The notes: generated from the sequence alone by a model not told the origin. DNA of 64,000 nt from CAWVWD01 sp965662365 (GCA_965662365.1 CBFIHR010000007.1:34644-98643); one strand, 5' to 3'. Positions 26,479-36,863 are shown, numbered from the stretch's first letter. A program made the numbers and translations.

Positions 26479-27397
26479 CATACTTGCGGTTGAATTGATA
26501 AGTTCCCATAATACCAACCTTATTTTTTCCTGATTCATTGATAGAAATAAAGTCAGTACATTCTAATTCTTCGGAATAAAGAATATGATCAATTGGACTT
26601 TCGCCAATAACTGTTTGAGTAGTTCGACTTTCTTTTAAGTTCGCATTTGCTCGTAGTTTATTCATTTCGCTGGAGTAGGTGACAACATTATAATCACCGA
26701 CTGCAATCACAGGTCCATTGATATCATTAATAAAGTTGGTAATAACTTTAAGATGTTGGCTGATTTCTTTGTAAGCATTCATATCAATCGGAGGAGTTGT
26801 AATACTACTTACAAAGTGTACTTCTTGATTGTCGATTTTAATCGAACCGTGAATATTTGGAGCATTTTTGTAGTGAAAAGTATCAATTTCAATAAACGGA
26901 TATTTAGAATAAATACCAGGATTATAAATATCTAAACTGATGAAAGTCTTCTCGAAAGGATATTTTTCTGAAAGATATTCCTTTAAGGCATAATCCCAAT
27001 TTGGATCTAAATTTTGAAAAGAAATAATGTCAGGATTGTTCTCTATGATGGCTTTTATTGTTTCCTCATAGTTCGTACTATTCTCTATATTGACATGTGC
27101 TACTTTAAAAAAAGTACCGTATTGAATTGGATAAAATGGCTCACGAGTCCTCAGGTGTAAGCATAAGACTCCGCAACAAGCTAAACTCACCCACATAGAT
27201 TTTGAATCATTAAAAGCCATGAACAAAATCCCTAAAGCCAAACAACCGAACATCAATTGAACAGCATGATTTGCTAATCGCTTGAAAAAAATTTGTTCGG
27301 GAGTGTATATCGCAAAGATAGTGACAATGACCAGAGTTCCCCAAATTGCATATTGGTACAACTTTGCTCCGGTAAAAAAAAATATGATATTTTTCAT
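26438..27397 (-). CDS. Endonuclease/exonuclease/phosphatase-family membrane protein
   Basis: 319 residues. Three N-terminal hydrophobic segments (YAIWGTLVIVTIFAIYT, VQLMFGCLALGILFMAF, WVSLACCGVLCLHL) precede an EEP domain oriented to the periplasm. Domain motifs are recognisable but altered: DIISFQNLDP where the usual metal Glu is in (LQE), VIAVGDYNV for GDFN, and SPIDHILYS for the final D-H pair. Replacement of the metal-binding Glu by Asn/Gln (QN) could weaken catalysis. Similar membrane-anchored EEP proteins are common in Bacteroidota. Confidence 0.8.
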   Translation of the reverse strand: MKNIIFFFTGAKLYQYAIWGTLVIVTIFAIYTPEQIFFKRLANHAVQLMFGCLALGILFMAFNDSKSMWVSLACCGVLCLHLRTREPFYPIQYGTFFKVAHVNIENSTNYEETIKAIIENNPDIISFQNLDPNWDYALKEYLSEKYPFEKTFISLDIYNPGIYSKYPFIEIDTFHYKNAPNIHGSIKIDNQEVHFVSSITTPPIDMNAYKEISQHLKVITNFINDINGPVIAVGDYNVVTYSSEMNKLRANANLKESRTTQTVIGESPIDHILYSEELECTDFISINESGKNKVGIMGTYQFNRKYDGKKEKSDPDKNQ

Positions 27398-27406
27398 AGT
27401 GTTTTG

Positions 27407-27517
27407 ATATAAAAACCGCAGGCAAATTTCATTAAAAAAAATGATAAGTAGAAATGAATATTAATATAAAAACCGTAGGCAAATTTCATTAAAAAAAATG
27501 ATAAGTAGAAATTAATA
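27407..27517. repeat. Two-copy tandem repeat, 57-bp period
   Basis: Copies at 27407-27460 and 27464-27517 agree at all but two of 54 positions (C/T and G/T differences). Each contains ACCGYAGGCAAATTTCATTA and a small TCATT/AATGA inverted pair. Located in the divergent gap between the EEP-family gene and the glycosyltransferase gene. Confidence 0.85.
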
Positions 27518-27540
27518 TGGATATAAATATCTTATGGTTA

Positions 27541-27573
27541 TTGAACAAGAGTCCTTTCTCAATTGTACCTTTG
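27541..27573 (+). promoter_or_regulatory. Promoter of the GT-C glycosyltransferase gene
   Basis: TTG at 27541-27543, 22-bp spacer, TACCTTTG at 27566-27573; predicted leader about 18 nt before the ATG at 27596. Confidence 0.5.
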
Positions 27574-27595
27574 TGAGAAATTAGAATTTTAAACT

Positions 27596-29287
27596 ATGCA
27601 ATCAATCATTAAAAACCGTAATATACAACTTACATTTGTTGGTATCGTTTTATTTATATTTTTCTTAGGCAATTATCAATTTTCACTTTGGGATAATTCA
27701 GAGTCGGTCGTGGCCTTGACCGCTCAAAAAGCAGCACTTACAGGCGACTGGACCCCTGCGTTTTTTAGTTTTGTAGATGGTATCAGACTTCATCCGCTAC
27801 AAGTTTGGGAAACCATAATTTCGTATGAAATATTCGGTGTAAGTGAGTTTGCGACTCGTTTTCCTGCTTTGTTGTATGTAGTTTTGACTTTAGTGACGCT
27901 TTTCTATTTTGTACGAAACTGGTACGATGAAAAAACGGCAATTTTGGCAATCGTGATTTTAAGTTCTTCGTTTCTTTTACCGACTTTAGCCAAAGTTAAT
28001 TTAGCGGAAAGCGGTCTATTATTTTATGCAACGGTGATGTTCGGAGCATTTTGGTCTAATTTAAAAACAAAGGATTTAAAAATGACCATTGTGTTTTGGG
28101 TAGCGGCTTTATTTTCTACTTTTCATGGTGGCTTTGTGGCAATCATTCCTTTTGTCGGTTCGTGGCTGGTTTTATTTTTTGTAAAAAAAGAGCAGCGACA
28201 AGCCTTAATGAATATTCAACCCTATTTAATCATCGTGGCGATTATTCCGATTATTGCTTGGGCAATGATGAATAAGGTCGATGCAGATAGTCTTAAAATC
28301 GACCCTTCGATGTTTTTTAATAGTAGCGATTTGACAAAAAACTCGACTTCCGTCAATATCGGCCGTCAAACCTTCCTACTTTTAATTGGATTTTTACCGT
28401 GGATTACTTTATTACCAGCGAGTTTGGTACGATTAGGAAAAGAGGCGGTAAAGCGAGATGAAACAGCTTTATTCTTTGGTGCTTGGATTGTATTTGGCTA
28501 TGTTTTGTTTGAGTTTTTGCCGACAACGATGCAAATGCCTTCTGTTGTTATTTTTCCTGCAATTGCGATTTTGATGGCTCAAAAATTCTGGTATCACGAA
28601 GCGGCTTGTGAGCGATTCCAGAATGCACCGATAAATGAGCATCTCGAAATTCGAGCAAAAAAAGCTGGTTTTCAAGAGGAAAATGTCATGAAAACATCGC
28701 AGCTTTTGGGCGTGATTGCGGTATTTGTCATCACTTTTATTTTGTCCATGATCGGTTATTCGCAAGGCGTCGGCATTATGCGGACAGGTTTCGTTGGCAT
28801 GATACTTTGGATTACGAGTTTTATCGTTGCTATCGGTTTGTATGCTCGAAATATGAATATGGTATTTTATGGAGCAGTCTCAGGCGGTTTGTTGTTTGTG
28901 TTATTTACATGGTTACTGGTGATTCCTGTCTTAGAACCTGCTCGCTCGTTTACAAAACGGACTGCGGAAACGGTCGAAAAATTAGAAGGCGAAGGAACAG
29001 TAATTGTCGCCGTGAGCGATGAATATGCTTTGCCGAGTTTACCATTTTATTTAGATAAAAAAAGCGTTAAATTTTCTTTTAATTCAGATAAAAAAACAAT
29101 CAAAGAAACTGTTAAATCACTTTATTTTGAGGATAAAAAACACACCTTCATTTTAGATGATTATCAATATAAAGCGATAAAAAAAATCGTCAATTCGGAT
29201 AAAAACAAAGCAGCCCAAATTATACCGATAGAAGGCGTTTTGATGAAAGATAGACGAGCCGGAAATTATTGGATTGTGCAGCAGTAA
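27596..29287 (+). CDS. GT-C glycosyltransferase (family 39/ArnT-like), integral membrane
   Basis: 563 residues with about 11-12 hydrophobic helices and a periplasmic C-terminal domain from ~470. The N-terminal loop WDNSESVVALTAQKAALTGD corresponds to the catalytic Asp/Glu loop of polyprenyl-phosphate-dependent glycosyltransferases, and GIRLHPLQVWETIISYEIFG to the following conserved loop (KPPL in the family, HPLQ here). LNTES-type donors cannot be predicted. Likely adds a sugar to lipid A, a glycolipid or protein at the periplasmic face. Confidence 0.85.
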   Translation: MQSIIKNRNIQLTFVGIVLFIFFLGNYQFSLWDNSESVVALTAQKAALTGDWTPAFFSFVDGIRLHPLQVWETIISYEIFGVSEFATRFPALLYVVLTLVTLFYFVRNWYDEKTAILAIVILSSSFLLPTLAKVNLAESGLLFYATVMFGAFWSNLKTKDLKMTIVFWVAALFSTFHGGFVAIIPFVGSWLVLFFVKKEQRQALMNIQPYLIIVAIIPIIAWAMMNKVDADSLKIDPSMFFNSSDLTKNSTSVNIGRQTFLLLIGFLPWITLLPASLVRLGKEAVKRDETALFFGAWIVFGYVLFEFLPTTMQMPSVVIFPAIAILMAQKFWYHEAACERFQNAPINEHLEIRAKKAGFQEENVMKTSQLLGVIAVFVITFILSMIGYSQGVGIMRTGFVGMILWITSFIVAIGLYARNMNMVFYGAVSGGLLFVLFTWLLVIPVLEPARSFTKRTAETVEKLEGEGTVIVAVSDEYALPSLPFYLDKKSVKFSFNSDKKTIKETVKSLYFEDKKHTFILDDYQYKAIKKIVNSDKNKAAQIIPIEGVLMKDRRAGNYWIVQQ

Positions 29288-29291
29288 ATTC

Positions 29292-29331
29292 ATAAAACCG
29301 TGTCGGTTTCAAAAATCGATACGGTTTATAA
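29292..29331. terminator. Hairpin between convergent genes
   Basis: ACCGTGTCG pairs with CGATACGGT (one mismatch) around 29297-29325; overlaps the last codons of the minus-strand gene. Confidence 0.45.
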
Positions 29332-30802
29332 TCCACCATTCAAAATCAAAATAGTTAAACACTCGCTGTTCTTTTTTGTCCAATTTCAATTCCGTAATTT
29401 TTGTTTTAAAAGACTGCCAAAGTGCTTTTTGCTTAGATTTTTCAATGGTTTGCGTCACTTTCCGGATGTGTGATAAGACGACTTCCTCTGTTTTGTAAAG
29501 GCTTCGTTTTTTGCGTAAAAATCGTCGAGTAGAAGGAATCAAATAGTCTAACAAATCATCATTTCTCAATTCAAAATGCGTCAAGACGTTCAACAAATGA
29601 GCAAATTCTACAATTTCCGTGACGACCGTCGTCCGAATCGCAAGGATTTTATTCAAATACGTTAAGGCATCAGAAAACTGCCGATTTCCGAAATAACAAT
29701 AAGCAAAAAGGTAGTAAAAAGTGATTTTGTTATGAATGCCAATCGTCTTTTTATACTTTTTCAACTCTGGTTCTATTGTCGGAATCAAAGCGATACCTCG
29801 CTGAAAATCTTTATCCGAAATCGCCCAATTCAATTCTAATAAATACGTTTGTCGAAATATTTTTACGGCTAAATTCGGTACTTGTTTTTGGAAAAGTTTA
29901 CGTTCTGAAACGTGACGCAATTTTGCAATATCGTGGCGAAGCGACTCAAATTTTTCTAAGATTAAACTATCAATCAATAAATTCGATAAGGTCGAAATAT
30001 AACGGCTGCCGTACAATTCCATCATTTTAGGCGATGTTTCTAATAACGCTATAAATACTTGATTATATTTATACGCTTTCGCCGTTTCGCCTTGCATAAA
30101 GTGAAGTGTTGCCAAAGCATTTAAGCGTAAAACTTGAGAGCGAAATGTCGTAGGGATATTTTCATTATTTAACCATCTGTTGTTTTTAAAATGCTCAATA
30201 TCAGTATTTTGTAAAATTATTTTTTCATAATGTTTTTTTTGAATGATAGCGTTAATTCGTTCGTATTCGTTTAAGTTTTGTAGCTGTTTAATTGCTGAAG
30301 TCATGGATTCGTACAAGGTTTGTAATGCTTCAAAATCAATATTTTTATAGACGGCTTTCGCCAAAATTTGCCGCTGAATCTTAAAATATTCAGGATAAAA
30401 CTCCGGTAACTGATAGGTTTCAATCGTGTTTTTGATTTTCAGTAACCGTTTGTTAGCCATTTCTAAATGATTTTTATCCATTAAGATTTGACAAAAGTGC
30501 AATTCTCGTTTTATCGTTTCTGTAATCGAACTTTTTTGATAAAATTGATGCAAACTTTCCAAAATTCGTTCTATTAGCTGAAATTTCAACGCTGTAAAAT
30601 GCTGCGTTACGCCTTGTCGCTGCATCGCTAATTTGACGATACTTTCCTCATAAATCGATTGATTATCAATAACTTTGAACAATTTATAATAATTATTCTG
30701 TTCGCCTACTTTATGCAAAGTAGCCGTTTGAGAAAAGTATCGTTTTTCTGCTTTTGTCATTGATTGTATCAAATTAAATATATCGTTGGAAGGTGTTTTC
30801 AT
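29309..30802 (-). CDS. Helical-repeat hypothetical protein (MTKAEKRYF family), 497 residues
   Basis: Almost wholly alpha-helical, without signal peptide or membrane segment. The N-terminus FNLIQSMTKAEKRYFSQTAT is characteristic of a widespread but unnamed Bacteroidota family, often present in several copies per genome; the remainder looks like TPR-type helical hairpins (ALATLHFMQGETAKAYKYNQ, FAYCYFGNRQFSDALTYLNK). Likely a cytoplasmic scaffold; no catalytic motif and no known role. Confidence 0.82.
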   Translation of the reverse strand: MKTPSNDIFNLIQSMTKAEKRYFSQTATLHKVGEQNNYYKLFKVIDNQSIYEESIVKLAMQRQGVTQHFTALKFQLIERILESLHQFYQKSSITETIKRELHFCQILMDKNHLEMANKRLLKIKNTIETYQLPEFYPEYFKIQRQILAKAVYKNIDFEALQTLYESMTSAIKQLQNLNEYERINAIIQKKHYEKIILQNTDIEHFKNNRWLNNENIPTTFRSQVLRLNALATLHFMQGETAKAYKYNQVFIALLETSPKMMELYGSRYISTLSNLLIDSLILEKFESLRHDIAKLRHVSERKLFQKQVPNLAVKIFRQTYLLELNWAISDKDFQRGIALIPTIEPELKKYKKTIGIHNKITFYYLFAYCYFGNRQFSDALTYLNKILAIRTTVVTEIVEFAHLLNVLTHFELRNDDLLDYLIPSTRRFLRKKRSLYKTEEVVLSHIRKVTQTIEKSKQKALWQSFKTKITELKLDKKEQRVFNYFDFEWWIINRIDF

Positions 30803-31066
30803 ATTTTAGTAATTGATGATCAGTAAAGATAAGTAAGAATATAATTTTTATAACCTAAAAAATTGATATAAACATAGTTTTAAGAGCTTAAATACAATTT
30901 AGAAATATAATTTATAAGGTTATTTAACCTTGTAATCCTTCAAAAAAAGATAGACTTTTGAGTAACGAATTAAGAAATAACAAATTATCAATACAAAAAT
31001 TATCACCGAAATTTTCCGGAGTAATCGGGACATAACGGAACAGGCGTTTATAAAAAATATAATACT

Positions 31067-33187
31067 ATGAAAAAAGCAACCTTATTAGCAGTTTTAGCAA
31101 TGATTAGCCAACTTGTATTGGCTCAAAGCTGGGAAAACTTCGTGCATCCTGAAGCGATTACAGATTATGTGGAAACGAATAATTCGATTTGGTTTTCCTC
31201 AAAAGCTGGTGTTGTACAAGTCGATAAAACTACCTTACAAACTACACATTATGATAAAGCAACTGCAAACTTGCCGTCAAATGAAGTTGAGGCAATTACC
31301 GAAGATAATAGTGGCTCGATTTGGATCGGTACATACAATCAAGCGATTGCTAAATTTGATGGCACAACGTGGACGACGTATGATTTTTCTTCTCTGTTTA
31401 CGGCATCAAATGTTTTGACTTATTGTATCGAAGTTGATAATCAAAATATAGTTTGGGTCGGTACAGATAAAGGTTTGTTGCGTTTTGATGGAACGACTTG
31501 GCAACTGTACGAAACGCAAGACGTTGGCAGTATGTTTCACGATGTTTGGGCGATGGAAATTGATAGTCAAGGCGATTTGTATTTAGCGAGTTTTAGCGTT
31601 TATAAGTTTGATGGAACGACTTTTCAGAATATGACCGATACGACAGGAATTTTTATTTATGGTAATGCTTTCTTGTTTGAAGATGCTAATAATAATATTT
31701 GGGTAAATAATACTTTTGGGACAATTGGAAAATTCGATGGTTCGACTTGGACGGAATACAGTTCTTCAAATGGTCAAATTCCTTTTGTAGGGACGCTCAC
31801 AATGGGCGAAACTCCAAACGGTGATATTTATTTTACGGCTCAAGATAGCGGTAAATATATTTTACAAAATGGAAATTGGGTACAAGATAATATTTTAGCG
31901 ACCATTCCATTAGATGAAGGTAATTTAACAACTTACTTCTTTGATAATCAAGGGAATGAATGGTTAGGTAACGATTTGAATTTAATAAGAAATAATAATC
32001 AAAATATTACAGCTATTCAGATTATAACTCCAACTATAGCAGGTAATAATGTTCAAGATGTAGAGGTTTATAATGGCATTCAATACTTTGTTTCTAACAA
32101 AATAATCAATACGTACGATGGAACAACTTGGGGAACTTTTGACTTTCCTGACTCTCTATTTGGTAGTTGGTATAACTTAAGCCAAATCGAAATTATTGAT
32201 ATGGATAACATCTGGATAAACGCTACTAACCGTGGAATTTTGCATTGGAATGGTACGGCTTGGACGTTGTACAATGATGCTAACACGATTTTGCCGGGTT
32301 ATGTCAGAGAGATACTTTATGACGAACAAACGCAGACTTTATGGTGTGCGACCGGGTTTGGTTTATTTCAATTTGATGGGACGACATGGACAGCATATAC
32401 TAGCTCGAATACGCTATTAGGAGATGATTTTATCCGAGCATTTACATTGGATAATAATGGTGTTTTGTATGTAACAGTTACGGTAAGTGGCATTGCAGAA
32501 GTTTGGCGTTATGATGGTGCGAGTTGGATAAATATAGCGACAGGTGCAACCGCTCCTCAAGACCAAATCACGGCACTTCACTTTGATAAAGATAATACGC
32601 TTTGGGCAGGTGGATTCGATGGAGATGTGTATAAATATAATGGTTTGAGTTGGGAAATGTGGAATATCGCAACTTCAGCAACGAGTAATGTAATTGTTTC
32701 AACAATCACCTCTGATAACGAAGGAAATATTTATGCAGGTTCACGTATCAATGCGGCAATGTTCGACGGAACGACCTGGACAACCTGGACAATGGAAAAC
32801 TCTGGATTGAGTTACAGACAAGTTCAAGATATTGAAGTTTATAACAATAAGGTTTGGTTGGCAACAACTCATGGCGTTAGTGCTTTACAACTGACGACAA
32901 TGAATACAACACCAATTATTTCACAAAATGAAAGCATTAATGTTTATCCAAATCCGATTCTTGATAATGCAATTGTTCGATTTACAACAACCGAACAAAC
33001 AGCACAAATTCAAGTAAATGTTGTAAGTCTTGACGGTCGAACAATTCAAGAAATGATCATCGCAGGAAACCGACCGAAAGGTGAACAACAATTAGATATC
33101 CAAAAGGGAAATTTATCAAAAGGAATGTATTATTTACAAATTCGATACAATAATAAGCAACTGACAAAAGCCATTTTAATAAACTAA
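31067..33187 (+). CDS. Secreted two-component-regulator-type propeller protein with T9SS sorting domain
   Basis: 706 residues. Signal peptide MKKATLLAVLAMISQLVLAQ; then at least ten degenerate beta-propeller blades with FDGTTWTTY-like and IWIGT/WAGG motifs (Reg_prop type) to about residue 620; then a C-terminal type A sorting domain beginning NESINVYPNPILDNAIVRF and ending GMYYLQIRYNNKQLTKAILI. The sorting domain directs secretion through the type IX system, usually with covalent attachment to the surface. There is no kinase or DNA-binding domain. Role probably extracellular binding. Confidence 0.92.
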   Translation: MKKATLLAVLAMISQLVLAQSWENFVHPEAITDYVETNNSIWFSSKAGVVQVDKTTLQTTHYDKATANLPSNEVEAITEDNSGSIWIGTYNQAIAKFDGTTWTTYDFSSLFTASNVLTYCIEVDNQNIVWVGTDKGLLRFDGTTWQLYETQDVGSMFHDVWAMEIDSQGDLYLASFSVYKFDGTTFQNMTDTTGIFIYGNAFLFEDANNNIWVNNTFGTIGKFDGSTWTEYSSSNGQIPFVGTLTMGETPNGDIYFTAQDSGKYILQNGNWVQDNILATIPLDEGNLTTYFFDNQGNEWLGNDLNLIRNNNQNITAIQIITPTIAGNNVQDVEVYNGIQYFVSNKIINTYDGTTWGTFDFPDSLFGSWYNLSQIEIIDMDNIWINATNRGILHWNGTAWTLYNDANTILPGYVREILYDEQTQTLWCATGFGLFQFDGTTWTAYTSSNTLLGDDFIRAFTLDNNGVLYVTVTVSGIAEVWRYDGASWINIATGATAPQDQITALHFDKDNTLWAGGFDGDVYKYNGLSWEMWNIATSATSNVIVSTITSDNEGNIYAGSRINAAMFDGTTWTTWTMENSGLSYRQVQDIEVYNNKVWLATTHGVSALQLTTMNTTPIISQNESINVYPNPILDNAIVRFTTTEQTAQIQVNVVSLDGRTIQEMIIAGNRPKGEQQLDIQKGNLSKGMYYLQIRYNNKQLTKAILIN

Positions 33188-33688
33188 ATTAATACCTAAT
33201 TATCACAGAATTACGATGGATACTGAAAGCCGATACAGCGTGTATCGGCTTTCTATGTTTTTAATTTGGGGAATATGTTATTGGGACTTGTTTACCTAAA
33301 AGTTTTCATTTTATTTTTTGGGAATTTGATTGGTTTATACGGTGATACATTGTGATTGATTCGTGCAGTCGTTTTTTATTGTGACAAGGATATTAATAAA
33401 AAAAAATTACGGATCTTATTAGATAAATATGAAATATGTCTGGTGTGTTAATGACAATATTAGAACATATTTAATATGTTTGCAATAAAATGAAAATCAT
33501 ACTATTAGGTGTTTTTATTTTATATGATAAAAGATTTGTGTTTATTAAATAAATGTCACAATTGATTTGTTTCTTCGATAGAATTGTAGGTACAAAATCT
33601 CTTTATCAAGCTTAATTGAGTTGCTTTTTAAATTGATGTATTATTTTTGTGACACAAAGGATTTCTTTTTTATAAAAAATCCTCACGA
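33188..33688. other. Convergent intergenic gap of 501 bp
   Basis: After a terminator at 33225-33253 no gene-like frame is visible. Two plus-strand boxes fit the -7 consensus: TATGTTTG at 33475-33482 and TATTTTTG at 33642-33649, the latter with TTG 18 bp upstream (33621-33623). They point into the 3' end of the minus-strand nitroreductase gene. In DNA this AT-rich, about one such box per 500 bp is expected by chance, so a small RNA is only a possibility. Confidence 0.3.
33225..33253 (+). terminator. Intrinsic terminator of the T9SS propeller gene
   Basis: GAAAGCCGATACA, loop GCG, TGTATCGGCTTTC: perfect 13-bp stem, followed by TATGTTTTTAATTT. Confidence 0.8.
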
Positions 33689-34270
33689 TTACTCTCTAAT
33701 CCACTCTACTTTATCTTGTATTGACGTTCGTCTCGCAGGTAGTTCTGGTGCTTTATGATATCCCATAAAAATAACTCCTAAACAAGATTGACCGTCCTCC
33801 AAGCCTAAAAACTTATTGGTAACTTCTGTATAAAGATAGCCTGGTGAACTCCAGTACATACCGATTCCGTAAGCATGAGCAGAGAGCCAAATATTTTGTA
33901 CGGCACAAGCCACCGCATTTGTTTCTTCAACCAAAGGAATTGATTCATTTGGGTCACGCTGCATACAAATTGCAATCATTGCATAAGCTTTTTCCGCTTT
34001 TTTGGTTACCTTTTTAAACTTCATATTTTTGAAGTTTTCAGGAGGTGTGATGGCTTTATAAGTTGCTGCCATAAATTGGCCAAAGCGTAATTTAGCATTG
34101 CCGGTAAAGACTTTGAACCGCCAAGGTTGCGTCAATTTATGCGTCGGTGCATGATTTGCATTTTCTAATAATTCCCATATAATCTCGTCCGAAATCGGTT
34201 CGTCCGTCATCATATTTGGATAAATCGAACGACGTTTTCTGATTAACTCATTTACTTGTTCTGGTGTCAT
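33689..34270 (-). CDS. Nitroreductase-family protein
   Basis: 193-residue FMN-dependent oxidoreductase. Seen: the N-terminal IRKRRSIYPNMM (FMN-binding Arg/Ser), NHAPTHKLTQPWRFKVF, a helical middle, and the C-terminal GYLYTEVTNKFLGLEDGQSCLGVIF-type segment followed by GYHKAPELPARR. The family reduces nitro-compounds, flavins or quinones with NAD(P)H. A TATGTTTG box on the minus strand (34325-34318) lies about 50 bp upstream. Confidence 0.88.
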   Translation of the reverse strand: MTPEQVNELIRKRRSIYPNMMTDEPISDEIIWELLENANHAPTHKLTQPWRFKVFTGNAKLRFGQFMAATYKAITPPENFKNMKFKKVTKKAEKAYAMIAICMQRDPNESIPLVEETNAVACAVQNIWLSAHAYGIGMYWSSPGYLYTEVTNKFLGLEDGQSCLGVIFMGYHKAPELPARRTSIQDKVEWIRE

Positions 34271-34507
34271 ATTTTAATAGTGATTAGTATGATAATAATT
34301 TGTAATCCCTTCGCTCACAAACATAGTTATAAATCTAATCTTTTAGAATAAAAATAGTTGCGAATCGTTAAAAAAACAAAAACTATCACAACTTTCAATA
34401 TTTTTTGAAACTTATAAAAAGTTGTCGTGTTTTGTTAAAAATAACTTCATAAAACATGAATTAATAATTATCATGATAGTTAATAGTTCATCATTAATAC
34501 TTTAATA

Positions 34508-34921
34508 ATGATTTCAAAAACTTTGTTGAAAATAGATATCATTGGTCAAACTTTGATTATTGGCGGAATGTTATTGTATTTCGCATTTGAGCCGGATGCG
34601 TTTTTTATTATGTTATTATTGACTTTTTTCCTTTTAGGATTTTGGCAATTTTGCAATGGCTTGATTCAAGCGATTTCTTACCAGAATAAAAAGCGGATTA
34701 AATATATTTTGGTTTCGCTGATGTATATTATTGGTTTCGCTGCGCTGATTTTCTTCAATAGCGGATTTACAAGAGCTGTAAATGATTTGTTTACACAGGT
34801 TTTGATTGGTATTTATTTCATTGGTGGCTGTTTAGGGTTAGCAGGTTGGTATTACTACAATACATACCGAGATTTATCTCACGTAGAACATCCTCGAACC
34901 TTCTGGGATTATGAGTTTTAA
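34508..34921 (+). CDS. Small four-helix membrane protein
   Basis: 137 residues, four predicted helices: LIIGGMLLYFAFEP, FFIMLLLTFFLLGFWQFCNG, YILVSLMYIIGFAALIFF and VLIGIYFIGGCLGLAGWYYY, and a short hydrophilic C-terminus. No family recognised. A S9 peptidase gene follows 123 bp downstream on the same strand; co-transcription is possible. Confidence 0.7.
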   Translation: MISKTLLKIDIIGQTLIIGGMLLYFAFEPDAFFIMLLLTFFLLGFWQFCNGLIQAISYQNKKRIKYILVSLMYIIGFAALIFFNSGFTRAVNDLFTQVLIGIYFIGGCLGLAGWYYYNTYRDLSHVEHPRTFWDYEF

Positions 34922-35044
34922 ATATTATTAGTATGGCAAATAAAGTATGCTTTTTAAGTGAATTCAGGAGTGAAGATGATTTCGCTATCGCTTATCAATT
35001 ATTTATCTTTGTCCTTTAAAACTAATTGAAATAAACAGATACAG

Positions 35045-36853
35045 ATGCAAATACCTTTAAGAGATTTTTTTAAAAATCCCGATTCATCGGCATATCAGCT
35101 TTCGCCAAATGGCCAGTACATTTCTTATTTAGCTCCTTACGAAAGGCGAATGAATATCCATGTTAAAAACTTGGCAACCAATGAAATCACACGAGTTACA
35201 GAACTAACCGACCGAAGTGTTTCTGGTTACATGTGGGCAACAAATGAGCGTTTGTTGTATGTTCGTGACTTTGGTGGCGATGAGAATTATCACATTTTAG
35301 CCGTCAATATTGATGGTTCGGACAATGTGGATTTGACACCTTTTGAGAAAGTTCAAGCGGGATTAATTGACGATTTAGAAAATGATGACGAACACGTTTT
35401 GGTGTCTTTAAATACTCGAAATCCTCAATGTTTTGACCCTTATCGTTTGAATATCGTGACTGGCGAATTGACTATTTTAGCCGAAAATCCAGGTTATATC
35501 ACGTCATGGATGACGGATCACGATGGAAAATTACGCATTGCAACGGCGACAGATGGCGTAAATACCAGCATTTTATACCGCAAAACAGAAGCGGACGAGT
35601 TTCAAAATGTTTTAACGACGAATTTCCGGGAGTCAGTTTCGCCTTTGTTTTTTTCCTTTGATAATCAATACGTTTATGCGTCCTCTAATTTAGGTCGAGA
35701 TAAAGCAGCGATTGTAAAATTCGATATTGAAAAAGGCGAAGAAATCGAGGTTTTATTCAGTCATGATGAAGTTGATGTTAGCGGTTTGTCGTACTCGAAA
35801 AAGCGAAAAGTTTTGACGACTATTTCTTATACGACTTGGAAACGTCAATTTCACTTTTTAGATGAAACTCGTGCGAATTTGCAAAAAAGATTAGAACAAG
35901 ATTTAGGCGATTATGAAATCGTCATTGCCAGTGCGAATAAAGCCGAGGACACTTTTTTGATTCGTACTTACAGCGATCGTTCGTTAGGTGCATATTATAT
36001 TTATATTCAAAATGAAGATAAATTAGAAAAAATTGCTGACGTTAGTCCGTGGTTGGACGAAAACGAATTGGCAGAAATGAAGCCGATTCGATATCAAAGC
36101 CGTGACGGTTGGACAATTCACGGTTATCTAACATTGCCGAAAGGCGTAGAAGCAAAAAACTTACCGGTCGTTGTCAATCCGCACGGTGGCCCTTGGGCGA
36201 GAGATAGCTGGACTTTCAATCCTGAAGTACAGTTTTTAGCAAATCGAGGTTATGCCGTTTTACAAATGAATTTCCGTGGAAGTACTGGTTTTGGTCGTGC
36301 GTTTTGGGAAGCCTCCTTCAAACAATGGGGCTTGTCGATGCAAGATGATATTACGGACGGTGTGAATTGGCTAATTGAACAAGGCATTGCCGATAAAGAT
36401 AGAATTTCGATTTATGGCGGCAGTTATGGTGGTTATGCGACTTTGGCAGGAATTACACTTACGCCAGATGTTTATGCTTGTGCGATTGATTATGTTGGCG
36501 TTTCCAACTTATTTACATTTATGGAAACGATTCCGCCGTACTGGGAACAGTTCCGTCAGATGTTATATGAAATGGTTGGAAATCCTGACGATGCCGAAGA
36601 TAATGCTCGAATGAAAGCAACTTCACCAGTATTTTTAATTGACAAAATCAAAGCTCCGTTATTAATTGCTCAAGGTGCAAATGACCCGAGAGTCGCACAA
36701 GCAGAATCTGATCAAATGGTCGAAGCTTTACGTAATAATGGCATCGATGTGGAATATATTTTGAAAATAGATGAAGGCCACGGCTTTAGAAATGAAGAAA
36801 ATCGCTTTGAGTTTTATGAAGCGATGGAAGGGTTTTTAGAGAAGTATTTATAG
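35045..36853 (+). CDS. S9-family serine peptidase (acylaminoacyl/prolyl oligopeptidase type)
   Basis: 602 residues without a signal peptide, so cytoplasmic, unlike many Bacteroidota DPP-type relatives. N-terminal ~330 residues form a beta-propeller; the C-terminal alpha/beta-hydrolase holds the triad: Ser in IYGGSYGGYATL, Asp in QGANDPRVAQAES and His in DEGHGFRNEEN. VVNPHGGPWARD forms the oxyanion-hole region. Expected to remove N-terminal (acyl)amino acids or dipeptides from short peptides. Ends at a very long hairpin shared with the convergent E1 gene. Confidence 0.92.
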   Translation: MQIPLRDFFKNPDSSAYQLSPNGQYISYLAPYERRMNIHVKNLATNEITRVTELTDRSVSGYMWATNERLLYVRDFGGDENYHILAVNIDGSDNVDLTPFEKVQAGLIDDLENDDEHVLVSLNTRNPQCFDPYRLNIVTGELTILAENPGYITSWMTDHDGKLRIATATDGVNTSILYRKTEADEFQNVLTTNFRESVSPLFFSFDNQYVYASSNLGRDKAAIVKFDIEKGEEIEVLFSHDEVDVSGLSYSKKRKVLTTISYTTWKRQFHFLDETRANLQKRLEQDLGDYEIVIASANKAEDTFLIRTYSDRSLGAYYIYIQNEDKLEKIADVSPWLDENELAEMKPIRYQSRDGWTIHGYLTLPKGVEAKNLPVVVNPHGGPWARDSWTFNPEVQFLANRGYAVLQMNFRGSTGFGRAFWEASFKQWGLSMQDDITDGVNWLIEQGIADKDRISIYGGSYGGYATLAGITLTPDVYACAIDYVGVSNLFTFMETIPPYWEQFRQMLYEMVGNPDDAEDNARMKATSPVFLIDKIKAPLLIAQGANDPRVAQAESDQMVEALRNNGIDVEYILKIDEGHGFRNEENRFEFYEAMEGFLEKYL

Positions 36854-36863
36854 TATTTTACGA

